Source: an uncultured Collinsella sp.
Lineage (GTDB): Bacteria > Actinomycetota > Coriobacteriia > Coriobacteriales > Coriobacteriaceae
Length of the DNA stretch: 33,216 nt
Direction of reading: 5' to 3'
NCBI GenBank assembly: GCA_902491765.1
Contig: CABUIY010000020.1
Span: 1-33,216, forward strand
Numbering within the stretch: position 1 is the first letter of the stretch; each line of letters starts with the position of its first letter. Below, piece by piece: positions 1 to 7,616 of this stretch. A program made the position numbers and the translations under genes. The notes below the pieces were generated by a model that did no database searches, was not told the origin of the DNA, and saw nothing but the letters and a program-made list of their open reading frames with translations.

Positions 1-142
1 CCCGTGAGGGTAGGGTGGTGGCATAGGACATTTGGAGGGTGAGTCGGCTCGGCTGCCGACCATGCTGCTCCCGGGATGGCACCGACCGCGAACTCTCCCC
101 GTTGGCGTCGCGCATTGCGCGCGGCCCTGCAAGGAGGTCATC

Positions 143-2218
143 ATGGGTGCTCCCAAGACCGGCAATGTAAGGAACGTGGTGCTCGTAGGCCAAGGCGGGG
201 TGGGCAAGACTTCACTCGCCGAGGCCATGCTCCACCTTTCCGGTAAGACCGCCCGCCTGGGCGGCCACGACGGCACCAAGCCCACGCTCGACTATGACCC
301 TGAAGAGGTCAAGCGTTCATTCTCTATCTCGACGACCATCGCGCCGATCGATTGGAAGGGCGCCCGCATCAACGTGCTCGATGCCCCGTGCTACCCCGAT
401 TTTATCGGCGACGCCTTTGCCGCGATGAGCGTCTGCGAGACGGCGCTGTTCGTGGTCGACGCCGAGGCCGGCCCGCAGCCCACGACGGTTAAGCTTTGGT
501 ATGCCGCCGAGGACCTGCGCCTGGCGCGTGCGGTGTTCGTAAACCGCCTGTCGCGCTCCGAGGCCAGCTTTGCGACCACGATGAACCTGCTGCAGGAGCG
601 CTTTGGTACACGCTTGGGCGCCGTGACCCTGGGCTGGGGCGAGGGCGAGGACTTTGACGGCATCATCGACCTGGTGCGCATGAAGGCGCGCCATTGCAAC
701 GGCACCGAAGCCGTTGAGTCGGAGATTCCCGAGGAGTATCGTGCCCAGGCCGAGGAGGCCCATGACCATCTGTGCGAGTTGGTGGCCGAGGCCGACGATG
801 AGCTGATGATGAAGTACCTGGAAGGCGAGGAGACACTGACGCAGGAGGAGCTTGAGGGCTTGCTGTCGAAGGCGATTGCCGAGCGCATCTTTGTGCCGGT
901 CTTTGCGGGCGATTGCATTAAGGAGCAGGGCGTCAACTCGCTGATGGACGACATCGCGACGTACTTCCCGGCGCCGACCGACTACGGCGAGATGCCGCTT
1001 ATCGACGGCGATTCGCTCAAGATTTCGAGCGACGATGACCGTCCGGTGGCGTTTGTGTTTAAGACCCTGGCCGATCCGCAGCAGGGTCGCATCAGCTTTA
1101 TCAAGGTGCTGACGGGTACGCTTGAGCCGGGCCTTGAGCTGATCAACGCGCGTACCCGCAAGAGCGATCGTCTGGCTCACCTGTATGTGATGTGCGGCCG
1201 CGACATGACCGAGGTCGGTCACGCTTATGCCGGCGATATCATCGTGGCGCCTAAGCTGGCGGCCGAGACGGGCGATACGCTCTCGATTACCGGCAAGGTC
1301 GAGGCTGCGGCGTTTAAGTTCCCCAACTCGCAGTACCGCATCGCCATCGAGGCCGAGAATCGCGGCGACGAGGAGAAGCTCTACACGTTTATCGAGAAGG
1401 CCTGCAAGGCCGATCCGACCATGAGCATCGACCGCGACGAAGAGACCGGCCAGACCATCATTTCGGCGGTGGGCGAGGCACAGGTTTCGGTCCTGCTCAA
1501 TCGCCTTGAGGACCGTACCAAGGTCGCGGCCAAGAGCGTGCCGATCCGCATCCCGTATCGTGAGACCATTCGCCGTACGGCAAGTGCCCAGGGCCGCCAC
1601 AAGAAGCAGACAGGCGGCGCCGGCCAGTATGGCGACTGCTGGCTGCGCGTCGAGCCGCTCATTGGGCCCGACGGTACGAGCGACGGCTATGAGTTTGTAG
1701 ACGAGGTTGTGGGCGGTCGCATTCCGCGTTCGCTCATTCCCGCCGTGGACAAGGGCGTTCAGGAGACCATGAAGGACGGCATCATTGCCGGCTACCCGCT
1801 TACGGGCATTCGCGTGGCTGTGTACGACGGTTCGTATCACAGCGTCGACTCCAACGAGATGGCGTTCCGCGCGGCGGCTCGCATCGGCCTGCGCAAGGCA
1901 TGCGCCGATGCCGACCCGGTGGTGCTGGAGCCCATCGAGGAAATCACGGTGACTATCCCCGAGAGCTACGCCGGCGCCGTGATGGGCGACATCTCGGCCT
2001 CGCGCGGTCGCGTGACGGGCATGGAGACCGATGAGCGCGGAGACACCGTGGTCATCGCTCAAGCCCCGCTGGCTGAGCTGACGGATTACTCGACGCGCCT
2101 GCGCTCTATCACGCGCGGCACGGGCGACTTTACCATGAAGCCCGCCGGCTACGAGCAGGTGCCTTATGACGTTCAGGCCAAGCTGGTCGAGCGCTATGAG
2201 GAGGGTCGCGCCAAGTAG
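143..2218 (+). CDS. Elongation factor G-like protein (EF-G2 type), degenerate GTPase motifs
   Basis: A 691-residue protein with the EF-G/FusA domain order: N-terminal G domain, beta-barrel domain II, and domains III-V, including a domain IV stretch (GGAGQYGDCW). EF-G catalyses ribosomal translocation; this paralogue resembles the actinobacterial EF-G2/FusA2 group, whose role is unclear, so a normal fusA is expected elsewhere. I chose the ATG at 143 because AAGGAGG lies just upstream; an in-frame start at 32 has no such site. The P-loop is GQGGVGKT (residues 16-23). The G3 motif, normally DTPGH, reads DAPCY (residues 80-84), replacing the Gly that contacts the gamma phosphate. The G4 motif, normally NKxD, reads NRLS (134-137), losing the guanine-reading Asp. 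GTP hydrolysis or specificity is therefore doubtful. A ribosome-associated or ribosome-protection-like role is possible but unproven. A hairpin terminator follows. Confidence 0.9.
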   Translation: MGAPKTGNVRNVVLVGQGGVGKTSLAEAMLHLSGKTARLGGHDGTKPTLDYDPEEVKRSFSISTTIAPIDWKGARINVLDAPCYPDFIGDAFAAMSVCETALFVVDAEAGPQPTTVKLWYAAEDLRLARAVFVNRLSRSEASFATTMNLLQERFGTRLGAVTLGWGEGEDFDGIIDLVRMKARHCNGTEAVESEIPEEYRAQAEEAHDHLCELVAEADDELMMKYLEGEETLTQEELEGLLSKAIAERIFVPVFAGDCIKEQGVNSLMDDIATYFPAPTDYGEMPLIDGDSLKISSDDDRPVAFVFKTLADPQQGRISFIKVLTGTLEPGLELINARTRKSDRLAHLYVMCGRDMTEVGHAYAGDIIVAPKLAAETGDTLSITGKVEAAAFKFPNSQYRIAIEAENRGDEEKLYTFIEKACKADPTMSIDRDEETGQTIISAVGEAQVSVLLNRLEDRTKVAAKSVPIRIPYRETIRRTASAQGRHKKQTGGAGQYGDCWLRVEPLIGPDGTSDGYEFVDEVVGGRIPRSLIPAVDKGVQETMKDGIIAGYPLTGIRVAVYDGSYHSVDSNEMAFRAAARIGLRKACADADPVVLEPIEEITVTIPESYAGAVMGDISASRGRVTGMETDERGDTVVIAQAPLAELTDYSTRLRSITRGTGDFTMKPAGYEQVPYDVQAKLVERYEEGRAK

Positions 2219-2253
2219 CGTGTGGCGTTGCCTGCAATGTAGGTGCTGACGAA

Positions 2254-2284
2254 AAGGCCGCCCTGGGTAACCGGGGCGGCCTTA
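2254..2284 (+). terminator. Intrinsic terminator after the EF-G-like gene
   Basis: GGCCGCCC pairs with GGGCGGCC around a short loop and is followed by TTATTTGAT. It lies between convergent genes and may serve both strands. Confidence 0.75.
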
Positions 2285-2347
2285 TTTGATCCCTGGGGGA
2301 CGGAGGAAAACGGATCATTTTTTGGGTTACGGGCGGCGCGGTCGGCA

Positions 2348-3331
2348 CTAGTCTCCGGATGCCTGGTTGCGGCCGGTGGCGTAGTCGATCTGCACATGCG
2401 GCTGTAGGTTATAGCAATATACGTGGAAGCAGAGGGTCTTGCCGTGGTCCTCGACCGATTGCGCCTCAAGGCGCACGCCGCGGCAGACAAGTTCCTCTTC
2501 GTTGTACATGGGCGTGACGCGATAGAGCACATGGTTGCCCGTTTCGCGGATGTAGTTGAGAATCTGCTCCTCAAACGGCAGCATGCCCGTCTCGTTGAGA
2601 TAACGCGTGCCGGTGAGGAGATTCTTGCGGTTGGCGTTTTCGCCGCAGAGCGACCAGGCGATAAGGTGGCAGCGGTTGTAGAGGCTCTGGCCCGGAACAA
2701 AGTCATAGCGTTGCTGGTGCCAACCGGCGGGGTGGATACGCGAGATATCGCCGCGCTTACCCTGACCGAGCGATTCGGGGCCCACGCAGGCGAGCGCCTT
2801 ACGAGTACGGCCCAAGCTGTCGAGCTTGGAGAACTTTTTAAAGCAGCCCTCTTCGGTGGCGCGATCGTATTCATCGAGCGTGAATGACGGCGTGCCGAGC
2901 GGGTGTGTGCTGTCGGCGCGAAGGGCAACGTAGGGATTGCCGGCGTAGTCGGGAATGCTGCTGAGATATACGCCGCGGGCGCGGTCGAGATCGGGGTTTT
3001 CGACTTCGTCGATGGGGGTGGCGGCGCTGTTTGCGGAAGCGTCGTCACCGGTGCCGGTTGCGGCGGATTCAGAGCCATCGCCAGCGTCTTGGCTATTTTG
3101 AGAGTCCGAGGAGCTTGCCGTTCCCGATTCGAGCCGGGCAACCAGGTCTGCCTCGTCGTCGGTGCGGCTGGGACTCTCGTTTTGTTTCTCGGCCAGAGCT
3201 ACCGCCTGCTCATCGCTTTGCGGCGACAGCAACTTGGGCGCTCCGTCGAGCGATCCCGTAAACAGCGCAAACCCCAACGCCAGGGCGGTGCCGATGGAAA
3301 GTACTTGCTTGTAGGCGGGCTTGTGCGACAT
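2348..3331 (-). CDS. Secreted or membrane-anchored DNA/RNA non-specific endonuclease (NucA/EndA type)
   Basis: A 327-residue protein with an N-terminal hydrophobic segment (about residues 10-26) that could be a signal peptide or anchor. A low-complexity Ser/Asp/Ala-rich linker (about 60-110) precedes a beta-beta-alpha-metal nuclease domain (about 140-320). The core motif is NRCHLIAWSL, with the putative general-base His at 222; it corresponds to DRGH in classical NucA/EndA enzymes. The downstream Asn-rich segment ENANRKNLLTGTRYLN (231-246) fits the metal-binding region. Such nucleases degrade extracellular DNA or RNA, or take part in DNA uptake; which applies here cannot be told. GGAG precedes the ATG at a normal distance. 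The gene converges on the EF-G-like gene. Confidence 0.88.
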   Translation of the reverse strand: MSHKPAYKQVLSIGTALALGFALFTGSLDGAPKLLSPQSDEQAVALAEKQNESPSRTDDEADLVARLESGTASSSDSQNSQDAGDGSESAATGTGDDASANSAATPIDEVENPDLDRARGVYLSSIPDYAGNPYVALRADSTHPLGTPSFTLDEYDRATEEGCFKKFSKLDSLGRTRKALACVGPESLGQGKRGDISRIHPAGWHQQRYDFVPGQSLYNRCHLIAWSLCGENANRKNLLTGTRYLNETGMLPFEEQILNYIRETGNHVLYRVTPMYNEEELVCRGVRLEAQSVEDHGKTLCFHVYCYNLQPHVQIDYATGRNQASGD

Positions 3332-3490
3332 TGAGGCTCCTGGATGGACGGTTGGGAATCTACCAGTCTAGCAGGAGCCGGCAGGGGCCGTTCTGTCGAA
3401 CAAATACTCAAGATTTTGGGGCAAACGCTGCTGGTTCATTTGCCTCATATGGAGCTGCAGCGGTTATGCATGTGGGGCTATTCGGAGTTT

Positions 3491-3535
3491 CCCCAGATAA
3501 AACCTACCAAAATAAACCTGTCCCTTTTTGGCAGG
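3491..3535 (+). repeat. 45-bp dispersed hairpin repeat, copy A
   Basis: Begins CCCCAGATAAAACC and contains arms AACCTACCAAAA and TTTTTGGCAGG around a conserved loop TAAACCTGTCCC. Near-identical copies lie at 5579-5623, 8779-8824 (reverse) and 10961-11006. Base changes in the arms largely keep the pairing. It sits in the 470-bp gene-free stretch before the AlbA_2 gene. Confidence 0.9.
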
Positions 3536-3547
3536 CTAATCGTGAGT

Positions 3548-3563
3548 TATTTCACCGCAACTT
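3548..3563 (+). repeat. Half-copy of a second palindromic repeat
   Basis: The 16 bases TATTTCACCGCAACTT also occur, as the reverse complement, in the left arm of the palindrome at 27527-27604. It lies 12 bp after repeat copy A and looks like a solo arm. Confidence 0.6.
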
Positions 3564-3608
3564 AGGGTACGGTTAGGAAGTGTGCACCTTAAAGAGTGGA
3601 GCCCTTGA

Positions 3609-3798
3609 TTAGAGAGATTACGCTCGTCTCTCTAAATGTCTCTCTAAAGAGAAAGCCAGTTAAAGAGATAACATTAGGCAATCTAACAGTGAATTCGATA
3701 CATCTCTCTAAATGTCTCTCTATAATAAGGTGCTTATCTCTCTAAAGTTAGAGAGATATACTATACTTTAGAGAGATAAATCTATCGTTTTAGAGAGA
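3609..3798 (+). promoter_or_regulatory. Array of TCTCTCTAAA / TTTAGAGAGA operator-like repeats
   Basis: About ten copies of a 10-bp word in both orientations lie in 190 bp. Forward copies start at 3627, 3639, 3703, 3715 (last A changed to T) and 3737. Inverted copies lie at 3609-3618, 3748-3756, 3767-3776 and 3789-3798, with a weaker one near 3661. Two forward pairs have an exact 12-bp period (3627/3639 and 3703/3715). The pair at 3737 and 3748 forms a perfect palindrome with 11-bp arms and a 2-bp centre (3735-3758). The last copy ends 4 bp before the start codon and overlaps the ribosome-binding region. The layout suggests cooperative autoregulation by the downstream winged-helix protein; that is inference. 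Confidence 0.85.
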
Positions 3799-3802
3799 CG
3801 GA

Positions 3803-5503
3803 ATGCCAATGCTGCTGGATGAACCTCTTGGCCTTATCGTTGAGCGCCTTCGCAGGCGGGGGACTGATGACGCATCGGTAGAAGTTAAAGCCTGCACGAA
3901 TAAATTGAGCGCAGACGTATGGGAGACAGTGAGCGCTTTTGCGAACACTGCAGGTGGGCTCATTATTTTGGGCCTGAACGAGGCCGAAGGATTTGTTCCT
4001 TCGGTTAACTTTGCTATCGATAGGGTGCGCGATCAGTTTGTTTCGGGTATCGGAGACGGAGGCTCAGCGGCAGTGGTGGCCCATGCGCCGCGGTACGAGC
4101 TTGATCGAGGCGAGGTCGACGGGCTCCAGGTGCTTCTGGTGCGCATCTTTGAACTTGAGCTTAAAGCGAAGCCTTGCTATATCGGCGCGCGCGGCGTGCA
4201 GAACGGTAGCTACAAGCGCGTGGATGATAAAGATATCAAGATGTCACCCGCTGAGCTATATGAGCTGCAGAGTGCGTTGCTTCCGAGCGATGCAGACGGC
4301 ACGGTGGTTTCGGAGGCAACAGTCGAGGATTTGGATCCAGATGTCGTGCGGTCTATTATCGCAAATCGCCGGCTGCAGACCCCCCGCGTTTTGCGCGGGG
4401 CCGATACGCTGGAAAAGCAGCTGGTCAGACTCAATATCACTACAAAGGATGGTGCGGTGAAGCTCGCAGGGCTTCTGTCGGCGGGAATTTACCCCCAGCA
4501 GTTCTATCCCAAACTCATGATTGATGTCGCCGTTCATTCCGATGTGGAAAAATCTGCACCCGGGCAACCCCGGTTTATTGACCGCCAGTTGTGCGATGGC
4601 CCGATTCCGGCTTGCATCGAAGATGCCCTTGTCGCGATTGGACGGAACTTGCGCAAAGCGGCGATAGTGCAAGGCGCTGGCAGAAGGGAGGATTGGGAAG
4701 TTCCCCAGGAGGTTTTGCGCGAGGCCTTGGCAAACGCCTGCATCCATCGAGAATATTCGCCCATGTTTGTGGGGCAGGCCGTGAGTGTCGATATCTATCC
4801 AGACAGAATAGAGATCAAAAACCCCGGTGGGCTTTGGGGCGGAAAGACGGTGGACAATCTTGCAGACGGGGAATCGCGCTGCCGAAACCCAAAGCTCATG
4901 AGCCTAATGGGGGCGACGCCGTTAGAGCATGCCGAGGGGCCCGTTGCAGAAAGCCAGGGATCTGGTATCCCGGCTATGATTCGCGAGATGGAGTCTCGTT
5001 CGCTTGGAAGGCCGAAATTTATCGTTAAGGCCGATTCGTTTACGGTGCTGCTTTCCCGGCACGGGGCGGAGCTTGCTGAAAACCGCACGTGGATTCAGAG
5101 CCATGTGGGCACCGAGCTGACGGATCGCGAGGAAACATTGCTCATGTTTATGCGGGAGCATGGGTGCGTATGCGATGTTCAAAAAATACGAGAGGCCCTG
5201 AAGTGGGATTCGGATGACATTCGCCTGATCTGCGGGAATCTTGTCGATAAACATGTCCTGTCAAAATGTGGCAAAGACACGTTTGAGATTATCGATATGA
5301 GCAGAGAATCGTCAGCTTCGACAGCGGATAGGATCCTGGAGGCTCTCAGAGCCGAAGTGGATATGACGGCGCGAGAAATAGCGGTTGCATCGGGGGTCAA
5401 AATTTCGTCCGTCCGCTACCATCTGCCAAAAATGGCGGATAAAGGACTCATCGAAGTAATGGGTTCATCGACGAGCCGCAACCGCCGCTATCGGAAGAAG
5501 TAG
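3803..5503 (+). CDS. AlbA_2 (Schlafen-like) / HATPase / winged-helix transcriptional regulator
   Basis: A 566-residue protein. The N-terminal AlbA_2 domain (about 20-155) contains EVKACTNKL and SAFANTAGGLIILG. A RecG-like/HATPase_c_4 module (about 230-420) has the N-box EALANACIHREY from residue 307, then NPGGL and GSGIPAM. The C-terminal third holds two winged-helix-like segments (about 430-490 and 510-560; the second contains TAREIAVASGVKISSVRYHL). The family is annotated as a putative DNA-binding or ATP-binding regulator, and no precise function is known. The ATG has only a weak GGA ribosome site, within or next to the last operator copy. AT-rich flanks and AGA/ATA codons differ from neighbouring genes, suggesting acquisition. 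Flanking direct repeats (3491-3535 and 5579-5623) support an accessory module. Likely self-regulated through the upstream array. Confidence 0.88.
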   Translation: MPMLLDEPLGLIVERLRRRGTDDASVEVKACTNKLSADVWETVSAFANTAGGLIILGLNEAEGFVPSVNFAIDRVRDQFVSGIGDGGSAAVVAHAPRYELDRGEVDGLQVLLVRIFELELKAKPCYIGARGVQNGSYKRVDDKDIKMSPAELYELQSALLPSDADGTVVSEATVEDLDPDVVRSIIANRRLQTPRVLRGADTLEKQLVRLNITTKDGAVKLAGLLSAGIYPQQFYPKLMIDVAVHSDVEKSAPGQPRFIDRQLCDGPIPACIEDALVAIGRNLRKAAIVQGAGRREDWEVPQEVLREALANACIHREYSPMFVGQAVSVDIYPDRIEIKNPGGLWGGKTVDNLADGESRCRNPKLMSLMGATPLEHAEGPVAESQGSGIPAMIREMESRSLGRPKFIVKADSFTVLLSRHGAELAENRTWIQSHVGTELTDREETLLMFMREHGCVCDVQKIREALKWDSDDIRLICGNLVDKHVLSKCGKDTFEIIDMSRESSASTADRILEALRAEVDMTAREIAVASGVKISSVRYHLPKMADKGLIEVMGSSTSRNRRYRKK

Positions 5504-5512
5504 ATGCAGCCG

Positions 5513-5564
5513 AGTCGCCCCTCTTGTGTCTCTCGAAGTGAGATGGGTGCTAGGGGGGGCGACT
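5513..5564 (+). repeat. Inverted repeat after the AlbA_2 gene, possible terminator
   Basis: AGTCGCCCC at 5513-5521 can pair with GGGGCGACT at 5556-5564, with a partial inner stem. There is no T-run, so a terminator role is uncertain. Confidence 0.4.
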
Positions 5565-5578
5565 GCCTCGCGATATTT

Positions 5579-5623
5579 CCCCAGATAAAACCTGCCAAAA
5601 TAAACCTGTCCCTTATTGGCGGG
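5579..5623 (+). repeat. 45-bp dispersed hairpin repeat, copy B
   Basis: Same sequence and orientation as copy A, with small changes: CCTGCC in the left arm, TTATTGGCGGG in the right arm. With copy A it brackets the AlbA_2 gene and its control region. Confidence 0.9.
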
Positions 5624-5773
5624 TCAGTTAACGCAGTGCAGGTTGAGCATATGCGAGCGAGCGGTCTCCGGGTGCGGTAAGGTGACGTGAAACAAGCGGG
5701 CGCTGACCTTTTGGTCGCGCCCGTGAAGTTGAACGTCAGATTGCCGTGTCCGGAGCCCGCGCAGCGCCGAGCA

Positions 5774-5800
5774 GTTACGCCGTTTGTAAAACGGCGTAAC
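5774..5800 (-). repeat. Perfect hairpin abutting the larE stop codon
   Basis: GTTACGCCGTTT and AAACGGCGTAAC form a 12-bp perfect stem with a 3-nt loop, directly next to the larE stop codon. No U-run follows on the larE strand, so it may be a 3' RNA-stabilising structure or part of a repeat rather than a classical terminator. Confidence 0.65.
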
Positions 5801-6679
5801 CTAAAGGTTCATGTTGCCGTGAATGTAGGGGGTGACCTCGGGGGAGATATGGTCGCAGCCCAGCTCGCGCAGCGCGGACTCGATGGCGGCGGGCAGCGGG
5901 GTCTTGCCCTCGGCATCGACGGCGTTGCCACCGAGGGCAGCAATCTTGGCGACATCTGCGGGTGCGGCCTCGATATGCATGCAGCCGCCGACCAAGCGCG
6001 CGCGTACCTGTGCCAAATCAAGATCGTGCAGGTAATCCTCGCAGGCGCGGATTAAATCGACCTTCTCGCGTGTAAGCTCCTCGCCCGTGGGGACGCGGGT
6101 GGCAAGACATGCTCCCGCCGGCAGGTTCCAAACGGGATAGCCCCATGCGCGCAGCAGCTCGCGCTCTTCGTCCTTGGTAAAGCCGACCTCCATAAGGGGT
6201 GAGCGTACGCCGAGCTCTTCTGCCGCACGCATGCCGGGGCGGTAGTCACCGCGATCGCTTGCATTGCTGCCATCGATGACGGTGGGAAAGCCGAGCGACT
6301 TGGCGTGGTTGACGATGGCGGTAAAGCCGGCGTGCTTGCAGTGGTAGCAGCGATTAGTATCGTTGCAGGCTACTTGGGGGAGCTGCAGCTGATCCACCGA
6401 AAGATTGAGCACGGGGAGCTTAAAATGCGGCCCCTCATTGGCCTGCCCATCAACGGACTGCTCAAACGAAGCCTGCTCGGGCGTGCCGATGAGCGGCGTG
6501 GTGAGATGGACGAGGAGGGTATTGGTAGGCATGATGCGGGCGCATACGGCGGCCAAAAAGCTGCTGTCGACGCCACCGGAAAACCCGATAGCCACGCGCC
6601 CGTATGCCAAAAGCAGCTGTTCGAGCGCCGATAGCTTGTCTTGAAGCTCCCCTGCGGGTGCCGTGGTGTCTAAAATCAT
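5801..6679 (-). CDS. larE: ATP-dependent sacrificial sulfur transferase LarE
   Basis: A 292-residue PP-loop protein. The ATP-pyrophosphatase motif is SGGVDSS (residues 34-40), and length and order match LarE. Family knowledge: LarE adenylates the carboxyl groups of a pyridinium dicarboxylate intermediate and inserts sulfur taken from its own cysteine or from an Fe-S cluster, building the nickel-pincer cofactor of lactate racemase and related enzymes. Cys191 in GACLATR aligns with the sacrificial cysteine of the Lactobacillus protein. A further RCYHCK pair (Cys111, Cys114) is typical of the wider family. AAGGAA precedes the ATG. LarB, LarC and LarA are not in this window, so the target enzyme is unknown. 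The gene is divergent from the HAD phosphatase. Confidence 0.88.
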   Translation of the reverse strand: MILDTTAPAGELQDKLSALEQLLLAYGRVAIGFSGGVDSSFLAAVCARIMPTNTLLVHLTTPLIGTPEQASFEQSVDGQANEGPHFKLPVLNLSVDQLQLPQVACNDTNRCYHCKHAGFTAIVNHAKSLGFPTVIDGSNASDRGDYRPGMRAAEELGVRSPLMEVGFTKDEERELLRAWGYPVWNLPAGACLATRVPTGEELTREKVDLIRACEDYLHDLDLAQVRARLVGGCMHIEAAPADVAKIAALGGNAVDAEGKTPLPAAIESALRELGCDHISPEVTPYIHGNMNL

Positions 6680-6852
6680 GAAACGTTCCTTATCGTTGAG
6701 TACTCGATCGAAAACTATAATCCTAATGCGTTACTTGCCATAAGACTTCTATCTGTGTAACGAAAGTGCAATATGGCATATACGTTATATACAAGTTGCC
6801 AAATGCGGTAGAGTTGCAGCAACGCGACAGCGAGAGTCGATGGGGGACCGAT

Positions 6853-7503
6853 ATGATCAAGGCTGTTATTTTTGACATGGATGGAACGCTGGTCGATACC
6901 GAGCGTTTGGGGATTAAGGCCTGGAAGGCAGGCGCCGCTGAGCTGGGGCTCGCGATTGATGAAGCGCTGATCCATCAGTTTATCGGCCGCACGCTGCCCG
7001 ATGTCATGGACATCCTCGATAGGCATTACGGCAGCCATGAAACCACCGAGGCGGTCTATGTCCGCCACAAGGAGATTCGCGACGAGATGGTCAAGACCGA
7101 GCTGGAGCTTAAGGCCGGCGCCGCCGAGTGCCTAGACGAGCTGCTGGCTGCGGGCTATCACGTGGGTCTAGCGACGTCGTCGCGCCTCGTTACGGCGGAG
7201 CGCAACCTTAAGATGGTTGGCCTCTTTGACAAGTTTGAAACGGTAACGTGTGGCGAGGACGTCGTGCACGGCAAGCCCGACCCCGAGATGTATCTGCTCG
7301 CCTGCGAGCGCGCGGGCTTTGCTCCCGAGGAATGTGCCGTGGTCGAAGATTCGCGCAACGGTTGCGTCTCGGGCATTACGGCCGGCTGCCATGTCTTTGC
7401 CGTCCCCGATATCGTGCCGCTGCCGCAGGACGTGGTGGATGGCTGCGAGGCCGTGCTCGATACGTTGTTCGACCTGGCGGCGGCAATCAAGACTGTGCGC
7501 TAG
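6853..7503 (+). CDS. HAD-superfamily phosphatase, beta-phosphoglucomutase-like
   Basis: A 216-residue protein of HAD subfamily IA. Motif I DMDGTLVDTE (residues 7-16) carries the nucleophile and acid Asp. An alpha-helical cap (about 17-85) follows, then motif II ATSS, the motif III lysine in HGKPDPEMY, and the motif IV acid in VVEDSRNG. Members act on phosphosugars or other small phosphate esters, or interconvert hexose phosphates; substrate cannot be read from sequence. I chose the ATG at 6853 because GGGGG sits just upstream and the HAD fold starts there; an in-frame start at 6766 adds 29 unmatched residues. A strong bidirectional terminator follows. Confidence 0.88.
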   Translation: MIKAVIFDMDGTLVDTERLGIKAWKAGAAELGLAIDEALIHQFIGRTLPDVMDILDRHYGSHETTEAVYVRHKEIRDEMVKTELELKAGAAECLDELLAAGYHVGLATSSRLVTAERNLKMVGLFDKFETVTCGEDVVHGKPDPEMYLLACERAGFAPEECAVVEDSRNGCVSGITAGCHVFAVPDIVPLPQDVVDGCEAVLDTLFDLAAAIKTVR

Positions 7504-7542
7504 AAAATTGCGGCGTTGAAACGAGCGATTGCTCACGTTTGC

Positions 7543-7590
7543 GCTCAAGCAAAAGGGGCCCGGCAATGGTCGGGCCCCTTTTGCTTGAGC
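7543..7590 (+). terminator. Bidirectional intrinsic terminator
   Basis: A perfect 20-bp stem, GCTCAAGCAAAAGGGGCCCG with its complement, and an 8-nt loop lie between the convergent HAD and LacI-type genes. T-rich and A-rich flanks of the GC core within the stem serve both strands. Confidence 0.9.
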
Positions 7591-7616
7591 GGCGACTTAG
7601 CATACTTGCGGGCGTG

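Noticed and set aside
317..2062. 581-residue antisense ORF over the EF-G-like gene
   Set aside because: A codon-phase shadow of high-GC coding DNA; the sense strand has clear EF-G domains and a ribosome site.
2194..3141. 315-residue minus-strand ORF overlapping the nuclease
   Set aside because: Out of frame with the nuclease, Thr/Ser/Pro/Arg-rich, no ribosome site.
3609..3798. CRISPR array
   Set aside because: The repeated word is only 10 bp, occurs in both orientations with irregular spacing, and has no spacers or cas genes.
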